From positions 1 to 64,000 of the forward strand of contig JAJYUU010000002.1 in assembly GCA_021792405.1 (NCBI GenBank): DNA of 64,000 nt, written 5' to 3'. Made by a program: the position numbers and the translations under genes. Below are positions 40,425 through 49,101 of the stretch, piece by piece. Source of the stretch: Actinomycetes bacterium. Its GTDB lineage: Bacteria; Actinomycetota; Actinomycetes; Streptosporangiales; Streptosporangiaceae. The notes under the pieces were generated by a model. That model was not told the DNA's origin. It searched no databases and saw only the letters and a list, made by a program, of their open reading frames with translations. Numbering within the stretch: position 1 is the stretch's first letter; the number at the start of each line of letters is the position of its first letter.

Positions 40425-42131
40425 ATGGTGAGCATCTCGGGCGCGGCCCAGCCGGCCGACGTCGCCTTCGTCAGCGGTGCTGTGTATCGGGTCAACGCTG
40501 CCCGCAGCTGGGCTCAGGCCGTGGCAGTCAGCGGCGACACGATCCTGGCAGTCGGCTCAGACGCGGACGTGCGCCCGTTCATCGGCGCCGGCACCACGGT
40601 CATCGACCTGCGCGGCCGGATGCTGGTGCCGGGCTTTCAGGACGCGCACGTGCACGCTTCCGGCGGCGGGCTCGACCGGCTCCGCTGTGACCTCACGCAG
40701 GTGCACGGGCGCGCCGAGTACCTGCGGCACGTTGCCGCCTACGCCAGCAGCCATCCAGGCGAGGAGTGGATCACCGGCGCTGGCTGGCACATGGACGCTT
40801 TCCCCGGCGGCATTCCGACCGCCGCCGCCCTGGACGAGGTCACCGGGGACCGCCCGGCGTTCTTGATCAACCGGGATCACCACGGCGGCTGGGCGAACTC
40901 GGCAGCGCTGCGGAGGGCGGGCGTTGACGCCGGCACGCCGGACCCGCCGGATGGCAGGATCGAGCGGGACAGCGAGGGCCGGCCTGTCGGTGCACTGCAA
41001 GAGGGCGCGATGCGGCTGGTGGAATCGGTGATCCCGGCCCCCACCTTGCGGCAGCGCATCGCCGGCGTGCTGGAAGGCCAGCGATACCTGCACGAGCTCG
41101 GAATTACCGCCTGGCAGGAGGCAATCGTCGGCGACTATCCCGGCGTTCCCGATTGTTACGAGGCCTACCAGCAGGTGGCGTCGGACGGCCGTCTCACCGG
41201 ACGGGTCGTCGGAGCCCTGTGGTGGGACCGGACGCGAGGCGAGGATGAGCTGGAGGATCAGATCGCCGAACTTGCCGGGCGACGTGCTGCCGCCACGCAT
41301 GGCTCCTTCAGCGCGGGCACCGTGAAGATCATGCAAGACGGCGTCTGCGAGAACTTCACCGCCGCTCTCCAGGCCGATTACCTGGGCGGAGCCGCTCCGG
41401 CAAGCCACAGCGCGGGACTCAGCTACCTCGAGCCGGCGCTGCTCCGGCGGGTGATAGTCCGGCTGGACGGCCTCGGCTTCCAGGTGCATGTCCATGCGAT
41501 CGGCGACCGTGCGGTCCGTGATGCCCTGGACGCGTTCGCGGCGGCGCGCGCCGCCAACGGCCCGAATGACCTGCGGCACCACATCGCGCACCTGCAGGTC
41601 GTGCATCCGGATGACCTGGCCAGGTTCAGGCAGCTTGACATCACCGCGAACGCCCAGACGCTGTGGGCCTGCTACGACCGGCAGATGACGGAACTGACCC
41701 TGCCGTTCCTCGGGCCGGAGCGCTCGGCCCGGCAGTACCCGTTCGGCAGCCTGGTCCGGGGCGGCGCGAGCCTCGCGATCGGCAGCGACTGGCCGGTCTC
41801 CAGCCCCAATCCATTGTGGCTGCTGCATGTGGCGGTCAACCGGATGGCACCGTGGGACATCGCGGCCGATCCGGAGCCGCGTAGCCGCGAGCCGTTCCTG
41901 CCGGCCGAGCGACTCGACTTGCCGACCGCTCTGGCCGCCGCCACGGCGGGCTCCGCACGGGTCAATCATTTCGATGACACCGGCACCATCCAGGCCGGTT
42001 ACCGCGCGGATCTGACGGTCCTGGACCGCAACCTGTTCGACTACCCGGCCGGGGAGATCGGGATTGCGCAGGTGGACCTGACCATGGCGGGCGGCCGTAT
42101 CGTGTATGCCAGGCCCGGTGCCGGCGAGTGA
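40425..42131 (+). CDS. YtcJ-like amidohydrolase
   Basis: The start is the ATG at 40425 (GTG 40428 is possible), giving 568 residues; the track ORF extends back into the permease gene. It belongs to the amidohydrolase_3 family: VPGFQDAHVHASGGG (HxH), VKIMQDGVCENFTAAL, VHVHAIGDRAVRDAL, HHIAHLQ, and the last metal aspartate in AIGSDWPVS. LTVLDRNLF near the end is typical of the family. These metalloenzymes hydrolyse amide or cyclic amide bonds in the cytoplasm. Pairing with an APC permease suggests an imported amino-acid derivative. Confidence 0.88.
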   Translation: MVSISGAAQPADVAFVSGAVYRVNAARSWAQAVAVSGDTILAVGSDADVRPFIGAGTTVIDLRGRMLVPGFQDAHVHASGGGLDRLRCDLTQVHGRAEYLRHVAAYASSHPGEEWITGAGWHMDAFPGGIPTAAALDEVTGDRPAFLINRDHHGGWANSAALRRAGVDAGTPDPPDGRIERDSEGRPVGALQEGAMRLVESVIPAPTLRQRIAGVLEGQRYLHELGITAWQEAIVGDYPGVPDCYEAYQQVASDGRLTGRVVGALWWDRTRGEDELEDQIAELAGRRAAATHGSFSAGTVKIMQDGVCENFTAALQADYLGGAAPASHSAGLSYLEPALLRRVIVRLDGLGFQVHVHAIGDRAVRDALDAFAAARAANGPNDLRHHIAHLQVVHPDDLARFRQLDITANAQTLWACYDRQMTELTLPFLGPERSARQYPFGSLVRGGASLAIGSDWPVSSPNPLWLLHVAVNRMAPWDIAADPEPRSREPFLPAERLDLPTALAAATAGSARVNHFDDTGTIQAGYRADLTVLDRNLFDYPAGEIGIAQVDLTMAGGRIVYARPGAGE

Positions 42132-42166
42132 GCGTGCTGCCGCGGGCCGAGTGAGGAAGAGGCAGC

Positions 42167-43150
42167 ATGGCGTTTCTCGGCAGGAAACCAAAGAAGGACG
42201 TCGTCCGGCTGTACGTTGTCTCGGACTTCCACGCGTCCGCGCCGGCCTGGCGGAAGATGCTGAACGCCGTGCGGATGAACATCTACAAGGCAGATGCCGT
42301 GCTGTATGCGGGTGATCTGACCGGCAAGGCCATCGTGCCAGTGGTTCAGGACGAAGACGGCTGGGCGGCAGAGTTGCTCGGCCAGAAGCGTCGGCCGAGA
42401 AACGAGCAGGAACTGCAGGACCTGGACCGGGACATCGCCGCGCTCGGCTACTACCCGTTCCACACCACCCGCGCTGAGGTCGACTCTTTGCATGGCGACC
42501 AGGGGGAGCTGGACAAGCTGTTCGCCCGGCAGATCCGTGAGCAGGTCACCGAGTGGATGACGCTGGCAGCCGACCGGCTGGAGGGCTGCGATGTGCCGGT
42601 CTTCCTGATCCCCGGCAACGACGACCCGTACGAGATTGACGAGCCGCTTGCCGCCAGCGAGCGCGTCATCAACGTCGACCGTCGGGTGGCCGAGCTGCCG
42701 GGTGGCCTGGAGGTGATAGGGCTCGGCCTGTCCAGCCCTACCCCGTGGTCCACCCCGCGCGAGATCTCCGAGCACGACTTCCGTGAGGCGATCTTCCGTC
42801 TCGGTGACCAGGTGAAGGACCCGCGGCGCACGATCTTGCTGACGCACTGCCCGCCGTACGATTCCGGCCTCGACATCGCGCCGGTACTGGATGCCAACAT
42901 GCGCCCGATCGTGTCGGCCGGCGACCTGCTGCGCGGCCCGGTCGGCTCGACCGGCGTGCGTGAGGCCGTCGAGCAACTGCACCCGCTGCTCAGCCTGCAC
43001 GGCCATATTCACGAATCGGCGGGGGATGCGAAGATCGGCCCGACACTGTGCCTCAATCCCGGCAGCGAGGCTGCCTACGGGATCGTGCGCGGCTACCTGA
43101 TCGACGTGAGCGCCGACGGGATCGAGCGCTTTTTCCGAGTGGAAGGCTGA
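42167..43150 (+). CDS. Calcineurin-like metallophosphoesterase
   Basis: This 327-residue protein carries the binuclear phosphoesterase motifs in order: VVSDFHAS (DxH), LYAGDLTG (GD), IPGNDDP (GND in place of GNH), LLTHCPP and HGHIHE. A ~90-residue helical insertion separates the second and third motifs. It is likely cytoplasmic and hydrolyses a phosphodiester or phosphomonoester. It is followed after 5 bp by a nucleotidyltransferase-like gene, so the two may act on the same phosphorylated substrate. Confidence 0.88.
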   Translation: MAFLGRKPKKDVVRLYVVSDFHASAPAWRKMLNAVRMNIYKADAVLYAGDLTGKAIVPVVQDEDGWAAELLGQKRRPRNEQELQDLDRDIAALGYYPFHTTRAEVDSLHGDQGELDKLFARQIREQVTEWMTLAADRLEGCDVPVFLIPGNDDPYEIDEPLAASERVINVDRRVAELPGGLEVIGLGLSSPTPWSTPREISEHDFREAIFRLGDQVKDPRRTILLTHCPPYDSGLDIAPVLDANMRPIVSAGDLLRGPVGSTGVREAVEQLHPLLSLHGHIHESAGDAKIGPTLCLNPGSEAAYGIVRGYLIDVSADGIERFFRVEG

Positions 43151-43155
43151 GCGCC

Positions 43156-43935
43156 ATGGCTGATGCATCTCAGGCGCCTGTCGCCACCCCGGACGCGATG
43201 GCCGAGGCCATGAGCCTGATCGATGCCGCCAGCCAGCAGGGCATCACGGTGCGCCTGCTCGGCGGCATGGCAGTGCGCGTGCTATGCCCCGATTTCCCGC
43301 CCCGGCCGACGTCCGGGCTGCAGGACATCGACCTGGCCTCGGTGACTCCGTCCCGCAAGGCGTTGCAGAACTTCCTGCTCGAGCAGGGGCATCAGCCGGA
43401 CAAGAACTTCAACGCGCTGTACGGGCACAAGCAGCTTTACTTCGTGTCGGCGGTCAGCGGCCGGCCGATCGACGTTTTGATCGACAAGCTGGCCATGTGC
43501 CACGAGCTGGACTTCCGCGACCGGATCGCCCGCATGCCCTACACGCTCGATCCGCTGGACGTGCTGCTGTCGAAACTGCAGATCGTCAAGCTGAACGAGA
43601 AGGACGTCCGCGACATCGTGTACTTGCTCTCCGGTTACCCCGTCAGGAACGGTACCGGGGAAGGCACGATCGCGCTTGACTTGTTCCGGCCCGTCGTCGG
43701 TGATGACTGGGGCTGGTGGCGCACGGTCACGATGAACCTGGACAAGATCCGCGGTCTCATCGCCGAGAAACCTGAGCTGGTGCCGCCGGGTGCGGCCCAC
43801 GATCCCGCCGCCCAGGCAGCGGCCATCAGCGCCGCCGCGCAGGACGCCCCGAAATCGCGGCGCTGGAAGCTGCGAGCTCGGCTGGGGGACCGGGTCCGCT
43901 GGTACCAGGAGCCGGAGGAGAGCACCCATCACTAG
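43156..43935 (+). CDS. Nucleotidyltransferase-fold protein
   Basis: The ATG at 43156 (5 bp after the phosphoesterase stop) gives 259 residues. The first half reads as a nucleotidyltransferase fold: VRLLGGMAVRVL followed by LQDIDLAS, a G-G...D-x-D pattern, then YFVSAVSGRPIDVLIDKLAMCHELDF and DVLLSKLQIVKLNEKDVRDIVYLL. The last resembles the AbiEii/MNT-type C-terminal part. The tail is basic. It could transfer a nucleotide to a protein or small molecule, or be an inactive relative; the third carboxylate may be the D in IDVLID. It is not in a toxin-antitoxin arrangement, as its partner is a phosphoesterase. Confidence 0.6.
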   Translation: MADASQAPVATPDAMAEAMSLIDAASQQGITVRLLGGMAVRVLCPDFPPRPTSGLQDIDLASVTPSRKALQNFLLEQGHQPDKNFNALYGHKQLYFVSAVSGRPIDVLIDKLAMCHELDFRDRIARMPYTLDPLDVLLSKLQIVKLNEKDVRDIVYLLSGYPVRNGTGEGTIALDLFRPVVGDDWGWWRTVTMNLDKIRGLIAEKPELVPPGAAHDPAAQAAAISAAAQDAPKSRRWKLRARLGDRVRWYQEPEESTHH

Positions 43936-44032
43936 CCGGTCCTGTCGGCCGATCCGGCCTTGAGCTAGCGGCCTGTCCTGCTGTGAGCTAGCCGGCCGGT
44001 CCGGGCGGAGCCGGTGCTGCGATGATGCGCTC

Positions 44033-44530
44033 ATGCCTTCCTTCCCAGCGACGTTCGCCGCGGACGTCATCGATCGGCCAGCCAAGGCCCAGTTCGAAGC
44101 CTTCCTCGACGAGCATCGCAGTGCGCTCAACGGCTGCCTGGACGGCCTGACCGAGGAGCAGGCGCGGCGGTCGCTGGTTCGGTCCAGGACCACGCTGCTG
44201 GGCTTGGTCAAGCACGCGACGTTTGTCGAGAAGGTCTGGTTCGACGAAGCCATCACGGGCCGGTCGCGCGCCGAGATCGGTCTCCCCGCGACTCCGGACG
44301 AGACGTTCATCCTGGCTGACGACGACACGATCGCCAGCATCCAGCAAGCACACCGCGAGGCGTGCGAGGCATCCCGGCGCGCGACCTCAACCCTGGGGCT
44401 CGACGACATCCTGCGCGGGAACCGCCGCGGCCCGCTTCCGCTGCGCTGGGTGTACCTGCACGTGCTGCGCGAGCTTGCCCAGCACTGCGGGCATGCGGAC
44501 ATCCTCAGGGAGCAGATCACCGACTCCTAG
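44033..44530 (+). CDS. DinB/DUF664 family protein (mycothiol-transferase-like)
   Basis: This 165-residue four-helix-bundle protein has three metal-type histidines in the usual places: LLGLVKHATFVEKVWF in helix 2, and RWVYLHVLRELAQHCGHADILRE near the C-terminus. DUF664 members in actinobacteria are mycothiol- or bacillithiol-dependent S-transferases or uncharacterised detoxifiers. The ATG at 44033 lacks a strong ribosome binding site. It may share a transcript with the ASCH gene 80 bp downstream. Confidence 0.85.
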   Translation: MPSFPATFAADVIDRPAKAQFEAFLDEHRSALNGCLDGLTEEQARRSLVRSRTTLLGLVKHATFVEKVWFDEAITGRSRAEIGLPATPDETFILADDDTIASIQQAHREACEASRRATSTLGLDDILRGNRRGPLPLRWVYLHVLRELAQHCGHADILREQITDS

Positions 44531-44610
44531 CGCACCGGAGCCACCGGCCGAACCCGAGCCGGGGCTGACGTCGCGCACTGCCGGGAACCGCCGGAAGCTA
44601 ACGTGGATGA

Positions 44611-44904
44611 GTGGACTTCAGTCCGGATCTGCGGCCCGCGGTCATCGCGGGCGATGTGACCGTCTCGATCCGGCTCTGGCAGCGGCCCAGGGTGCGCGCG
44701 GGCGGCCGCTACCGGGTCGGGCCGGCCATGATCGAGGTGGACGCCGTCGAACTCGTGCCGTTCAGCTCGATCAGCGCGGAAGACATCCAGCGGTCCGGTG
44801 AGGCTGACCGGGACACGCTGCGGCAGCGTGCCGCGCACGCCGGGCCGATCGCCGATGACACGCTGGTGTACCGGGTCGAGTTCCACCTTGCCGGCCAGGC
44901 TTAG
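44611..44904 (+). CDS. Small ASCH/PUA-like domain protein
   Basis: This 97-residue protein from a GTG start has a compact ASCH-like pattern: VTVSIRLWQRPRVRAGGRYRVGPAMIEVDAVELVPFSSIS, then LVYRVEFHLAG. ASCH folds bind RNA or act as small amidohydrolases. The short length and the pattern G-x-Y-R-V...I-E-V-D-x-V-E match actinobacterial stand-alone ASCH proteins. The role is unknown. It ends just before a long inverted repeat. Confidence 0.65.
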   Translation: MDFSPDLRPAVIAGDVTVSIRLWQRPRVRAGGRYRVGPAMIEVDAVELVPFSSISAEDIQRSGEADRDTLRQRAAHAGPIADDTLVYRVEFHLAGQA

Positions 44905-44951
44905 CGTGCGGCCAGGCTTAGCGTGCGGCGCGGGCTTGCTCGGGTTCAGCT

Positions 44952-45023
44952 CACTCCCTAGCCCGTTGCTGGCCGCCGCCGGGTGATTTGTACGTTATGC
45001 GGCCAGCAACGGGCTAGGGAGTG
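44952..45023. terminator. Perfect 25-bp inverted repeat (bidirectional terminator candidate)
   Basis: The arm 44952-44976 (starting CACTCCCTAGCCCGTTGCTG) is the exact reverse complement of 44999-45023, with a 22-nt loop containing ATTTGTACGTTAT. It lies between the convergent ASCH and sulfatase genes, so termination for both strands is the simplest reading. A perfect 25-bp match is longer than a terminator needs, so a recent duplication or a miniature mobile element is also possible. Confidence 0.75.
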
Positions 45024-45045
45024 CCGATGGATGGGCACGGCGCGG

Positions 45046-47364
45046 TCATTGCTCGGACAGGATCGCCTCGAGCTCGGCGAGCGGGTCCCGGACGACCGGA
45101 CCGGTTGTCCTGACCACGGCACGGTGGATCACGCCGGGGAACGGGAACGGCGCGGTGTAGCCGGTGCCGATCGCTGGCCCCCACTCGTAGCCGCAGGTCA
45201 GGCCCACTCCGGTGCCGCTGAAGCCAGACGGGGTGAACCTGGGGATCATGCCGCGGCCGATTTCACGCCCGTCGCAGCGCAGCACGCCGATGCCGCCGAG
45301 GCCGTCGTCCTTGCTGAACTCGTACTCGACCCGATGGCCGCCCGGCGGGATGAGCTCGCCGGCATGCACGACGTGCCGTTCCTTCCCGTACAGGTTGTGC
45401 ACGTAGCGAATCCTGCCGCGCAGGATGTGCAGCGACCAGCCGCCGAGCGCCGAACCGAGCGCTAGCAGCACGCCGTCGGCGCCGCTAGCGTCGCCGGCCG
45501 TAACGGGCACTGTGAGATCGACCGTGATCAGGTGAGACCGGTTACGGACGTTGACCGCGACCGCTTCAGGGACCGGTGCCCCGCCCTGCTGATAGCGGAA
45601 CTCGTCGCGCGGCTCGCGGTGGTCGGGCTTGGGATGCACCAGCGCCCACAGCACCCGGTTGTCGAGCGGCAGCACCTGGTTGCGGCGGGCCTGCGCCCAC
45701 CACAGCTCGATCAGCTCGGCCAGCAAGCCGGGATGGTCGCGCGCGAGGTCCCGCGACTCGGACAAGTCCTCGGCTACGTGGTAGAGCTCCCAGACATCGT
45801 CCTCGAACGGCGCGTTCGGGTTCTGATCGTCATACAGCGGCCCTACCGGGTGGAAGGTGACTGCCTTCCAGCCGCGGTGGTAGATCGCCCGCGACCCGAA
45901 CATCTCGAAGTACTGCGTCTCGTGCCGTCCCGGCTCGGCTTGCGTGCCCGGCGGTAGCAGGTAGGCGAAGCTGATGCCGTCGACCGGTGCCTGCGCGATG
46001 CCGTCGATCTGGCCGGGCAGCGGGATGCCGGCCAGTTCGGTCAGCGTCGGCAGTACGTCGATGGCATGCGTGAACTGGTGCCGGATTGCACCGGCGGCGA
46101 GCAGTCCCCGCTGCCCGCCGCGCGGCCAGGAGATGATGCAGGGATCGGCTACACCGCCCTCGTGCACCTCCCGCTTCCATCGCCGGAACGGGGTATTGCC
46201 GGCCATCGTCCAGCCCCACGGATAGTTGTTGTGCGTCAGCGGGCCGCCGATGTCGCCGAGCCGGGCAAACATCTCGTCGGCCCCGGCGGGGTCGATGTTG
46301 ACGAGCCGGACGTCGTTGATCGAGCCCTCGGCACCGCCCTCGGCGCTGGCGCCGTTATCCGAGACCACGCAGACAATGGTGTTGCCGAGCTCACCCCGGT
46401 CGCGCAGAAAGTCCAGGAGACGGCCGATCTGCTCGTCGGCATGCGACAGGAACCCGGCGAAGCACTCCATGAAGCGCGCCGCGACTTGCTGCTCACGGAC
46501 GCTGAGCGAGTCCCATGGCGGCACCCACGGCGGCCGCGGGGACAGCGCGGTGCCGGCCGGCAGCAGGCCCGTTGCCAGCTGACGGGCATAGGCCTGCTCG
46601 CGCCAGGCGTCCCAGCCCAGATCGAACCGGCCGCGGTAGCGCTCGAGCCAGCGGGCCGGGGGCTGGTGCGGCGAGTGGCACGCCCCGGTCGCGAAGTACA
46701 GGAAGAACGGCCTGGCAGCGTCGACCGCCCGCAAGTCGCCGAGGAACTCGATCGCGCGGTCGGCGAGGTCCTCGGTCAGGTGATAGCCGTCCTCGGCAGA
46801 CTTGGGCGGGCGCACCGCGTGGTTGTCGTGGTACAGGGCGGGCACGAACTGGTGCGTCTCGCCGCCGTGGAACCCGTACCAGCGGTCGAAACCGCGGGCC
46901 AGCGGCCAGGTGGCGCGAGATGCCGCCATGTTGGTCTCGTCTTCTGGCGACAGGTGCCACTTGCCGGCCGCGTAGCTGGCATAGCCGGCGGCGCGCAGGA
47001 TCTCCGGCAGATAGCCGTTCTCCCGTGGCGGCTTCCCCCAGTAGCCGGGATAGCCGATAGCCAGGTCGGCGACCCGGCCCATGCCGCTGCGATGGTGGTT
47101 GCGGCCGGTCAGCAGGCAGGCGCGGGTCGGCGAGCACAGCGCGGTGGTGTGAAAGTTCGCCAGCCGGACACCTGAGCCGGCCAGGCCGTCGAGCACCGGG
47201 GTCTCGATGTCCGAGCCGTAGCAGCCGATCTGCGCGTAGCCGACGTCGTCGAGCACGACGAGCACGATGTTCGGCGCGCCGGCCGGGGGAGCGGGCTCGG
47301 CCGGCCACCAGGGCTGGCTATCCCGCCAGGTGGCGCCGATCCGGCCGCCGAAGTCAGTTGTCAC
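45046..47364 (-). CDS. Type I arylsulfatase
   Basis: This 772-residue protein has the sulfatase signature CSPTRACLLTGR, whose cysteine is converted to formylglycine by a formylglycine-generating enzyme encoded elsewhere. It also has NIVLVVLDDVGYAQIGCYGS (metal aspartates), GKWHLSP, CVVSDNGAS and THNNYPWGWTMAGNTPFRRWKREVHEGG. The C-terminal ~200 residues form an extra beta-rich domain. There is no signal peptide, so it is probably cytoplasmic and frees sulfate from an organic sulfate ester. It is divergent from the YbhN-type gene. Confidence 0.93.
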   Translation of the reverse strand: MTTDFGGRIGATWRDSQPWWPAEPAPPAGAPNIVLVVLDDVGYAQIGCYGSDIETPVLDGLAGSGVRLANFHTTALCSPTRACLLTGRNHHRSGMGRVADLAIGYPGYWGKPPRENGYLPEILRAAGYASYAAGKWHLSPEDETNMAASRATWPLARGFDRWYGFHGGETHQFVPALYHDNHAVRPPKSAEDGYHLTEDLADRAIEFLGDLRAVDAARPFFLYFATGACHSPHQPPARWLERYRGRFDLGWDAWREQAYARQLATGLLPAGTALSPRPPWVPPWDSLSVREQQVAARFMECFAGFLSHADEQIGRLLDFLRDRGELGNTIVCVVSDNGASAEGGAEGSINDVRLVNIDPAGADEMFARLGDIGGPLTHNNYPWGWTMAGNTPFRRWKREVHEGGVADPCIISWPRGGQRGLLAAGAIRHQFTHAIDVLPTLTELAGIPLPGQIDGIAQAPVDGISFAYLLPPGTQAEPGRHETQYFEMFGSRAIYHRGWKAVTFHPVGPLYDDQNPNAPFEDDVWELYHVAEDLSESRDLARDHPGLLAELIELWWAQARRNQVLPLDNRVLWALVHPKPDHREPRDEFRYQQGGAPVPEAVAVNVRNRSHLITVDLTVPVTAGDASGADGVLLALGSALGGWSLHILRGRIRYVHNLYGKERHVVHAGELIPPGGHRVEYEFSKDDGLGGIGVLRCDGREIGRGMIPRFTPSGFSGTGVGLTCGYEWGPAIGTGYTAPFPFPGVIHRAVVRTTGPVVRDPLAELEAILSEQ

Positions 47365-47464
47365 CTGCGCCGCCTTTCCGATCGTGAAGCGCGTCCTGGT
47401 CTGCGCTGGCCGTTCTGCTGCCGTACCGGCTCATGCTGCCAGAGCCGGTCGGTACCGTTGACCC

Positions 47465-48562
47465 GTGGCGGGCGAACTGGCAGCCCCGAGGGGACGCGGC
47501 TGGCAGGTGGCAGCCCGTTACCTCATCGGTGTGGCCGTCGGATGCCTTGCGCTGGCGCTGCTGCTGCCGAAGCGGAGCGAGCTCATCGCGGCCTGGCATC
47601 AGCTCGGCAGCGCCAGTCCGGGCTGGCTGGCCGCCGCGATCGGGGCCGAGGCGCTGTCGTTGCTAACGTTCGCCTGGCTGCAGCGGCGGGTGCTGCGGCT
47701 GAGCGGCGCCCGGGCGCGGCTGCCAGGGCTGTTCGCGCTGTCGCTCGGGAACGACGCCATCGCGAATACCGTGCCGGGCGAGCCGGCTGTGTCCAGCGCC
47801 TACCGGTACCGGTATTACCGGCGCACCGGGGCGAGCGCCGCGAGCGCGGGCTGGACTATCTTCACGATCCTGCTCGCACAGGCGATCGGGATGTCGCTGG
47901 TGCTGCTACTCGGCGTGGTCGTCGCGCTCGCGGGCAGCACCAGCCTGGCCGACGCGGGCGTCACCGTAGCGGGCTTGCTGATCGTAGCCGCGGCCGGGGC
48001 CATCCTGGTCCGCCGTGACCTGGTGCTACGGCTGGCCGAGGCGGTACTGCGGTTGCTGCGGCGGCTGACCGGCTACCCGCGCGGCAGCATTGGCGCCCGT
48101 ATCGATGCCACCCTGGCACGGATGCGGGAGATCCCGCTGACCAGCAGGGCGATGGCAGGGATCGTGGCGATCGCCACCGCTGTCTGGGGCGCCGACTTCC
48201 TCTGCCTGCTCTGCGGCTTCCGCGCGGTGCACGCCGCCATTCCGTGGTACGGAGTGCTGCTGGCGTACGGGGTGGCTCAGGTAGCCGGGTCGTTCCCGCT
48301 CGTGCCGGGTGGCCTTGGCATCGTGGAGGGAAGTCTCGCTGTCGTGCTCGCCGCCTACGGCGCCGGGCGGGTCAGTGCGGTGTCGGCGGCCCTCGCCTTC
48401 CGGATGGTGAACTTCTGGCTCGCTATCGCGGTCGGCTGGGTCTGCGTCCTGCTCATCGCGCAACGCCGTCGCACCATGATCCGGGAGACTTCGGCAGGTG
48501 AAAGCAGCAGCACATGGCCGTCTCCTGGATCGGGAGAGGGAGCGGGAGATGGCGCGGGGTAG
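47465..48562 (+). CDS. YbhN/UPF0104 lysylphosphatidylglycerol-synthase-TM family protein
   Basis: This 365-residue protein from a GTG start has about eight hydrophobic helices and LPG_synthase_TM features: LSLGNDAIANTVPGEPAVSSAYRYRYYRRTGASAASAGW and, later, GSFPLVPGGLGIVEGSLAVVLAAYG. The family covers the membrane flippase part of MprF and stand-alone proteins thought to move lipids. No aminoacyl-transferase domain is attached. It stands alone on the plus strand between the sulfatase and a decayed regulator. Confidence 0.88.
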   Translation: MAGELAAPRGRGWQVAARYLIGVAVGCLALALLLPKRSELIAAWHQLGSASPGWLAAAIGAEALSLLTFAWLQRRVLRLSGARARLPGLFALSLGNDAIANTVPGEPAVSSAYRYRYYRRTGASAASAGWTIFTILLAQAIGMSLVLLLGVVVALAGSTSLADAGVTVAGLLIVAAAGAILVRRDLVLRLAEAVLRLLRRLTGYPRGSIGARIDATLARMREIPLTSRAMAGIVAIATAVWGADFLCLLCGFRAVHAAIPWYGVLLAYGVAQVAGSFPLVPGGLGIVEGSLAVVLAAYGAGRVSAVSAALAFRMVNFWLAIAVGWVCVLLIAQRRRTMIRETSAGESSSTWPSPGSGEGAGDGAG

Positions 48563-49101
48563 CAGGCGGACGGCCCGGCCTGACTCACTCCGGACCGTGC
48601 CGGGCTGCGGCTCGCGGGCCGGTGTCCGTCAGGACTGCTGGCTGGCGGGGCCGACCAGCCCCGTCTCGTAAGCCACGACGACTGCCTGAACCCGGTCGCG
48701 TAGCTGCAGCGTGGCCAGGATCCGCGCGACGTGCGTCTTGATCGTCGCCTCGCTCAAAGTCAGCTCGGCGGTCCGACATGACGGCCATCCCGCCATGATC
48801 ATGACGAAGAATCCGCGCTTGCGCAGGACCGCAGCCTCGGTCCCTGGCGAGTCGCGCCAGGCCTGCCTCATCTGGTCAGCCGCCGGCGCGGTCGGCAGGC
48901 TGCCACCGCCGGTGTGCTGACTGGCTGGCTGCGGCTTGCCACCGGATTGCGCGTCGCGTCGGCCCGGAGACTGCGCGCGGCCGTCGCGTCAGGGATATCC
49001 GCCGCGACGGCCGGGCCGCACGGAGCTCCAAGCGCCATCAGCACATGCTAGGTGACGCGATCTCTGAGGTGGGCTGAGCCGCAGCGAGCGGCCAGGGCGG
49101 C
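48563..49101. other. Gene-poor stretch with regulator debris
   Basis: About 540 bp between the YbhN-type and LacI genes. Apart from the LuxR remnant at 48629-48790 I recognise nothing; several short ORFs here are shadows without family features or good starts. It looks like decayed coding sequence. Confidence 0.5.
48629..48790 (-). pseudogene. LuxR/NarL response-regulator C-terminal remnant
   Basis: The minus frame reads AELTLSEATIKTHVARILATLQLRDRVQAVVVAYETGLVGP, which is the second half of a NarL/LuxR DNA-binding domain (recognition helix to the end). The first helices of this domain and the whole receiver domain are absent upstream, where the frame reads unrelated sequence (VMIMAGWPSCRT). 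No histidine kinase gene is nearby. I take it as the 3' stump of a two-component regulator, not a working gene. Confidence 0.8.

Noticed and set aside
48629-48871. 80-residue protein as a working stand-alone LuxR-type regulator
   Set aside because: It lacks the first helices of the DNA-binding domain and the whole receiver, so it is a stump.
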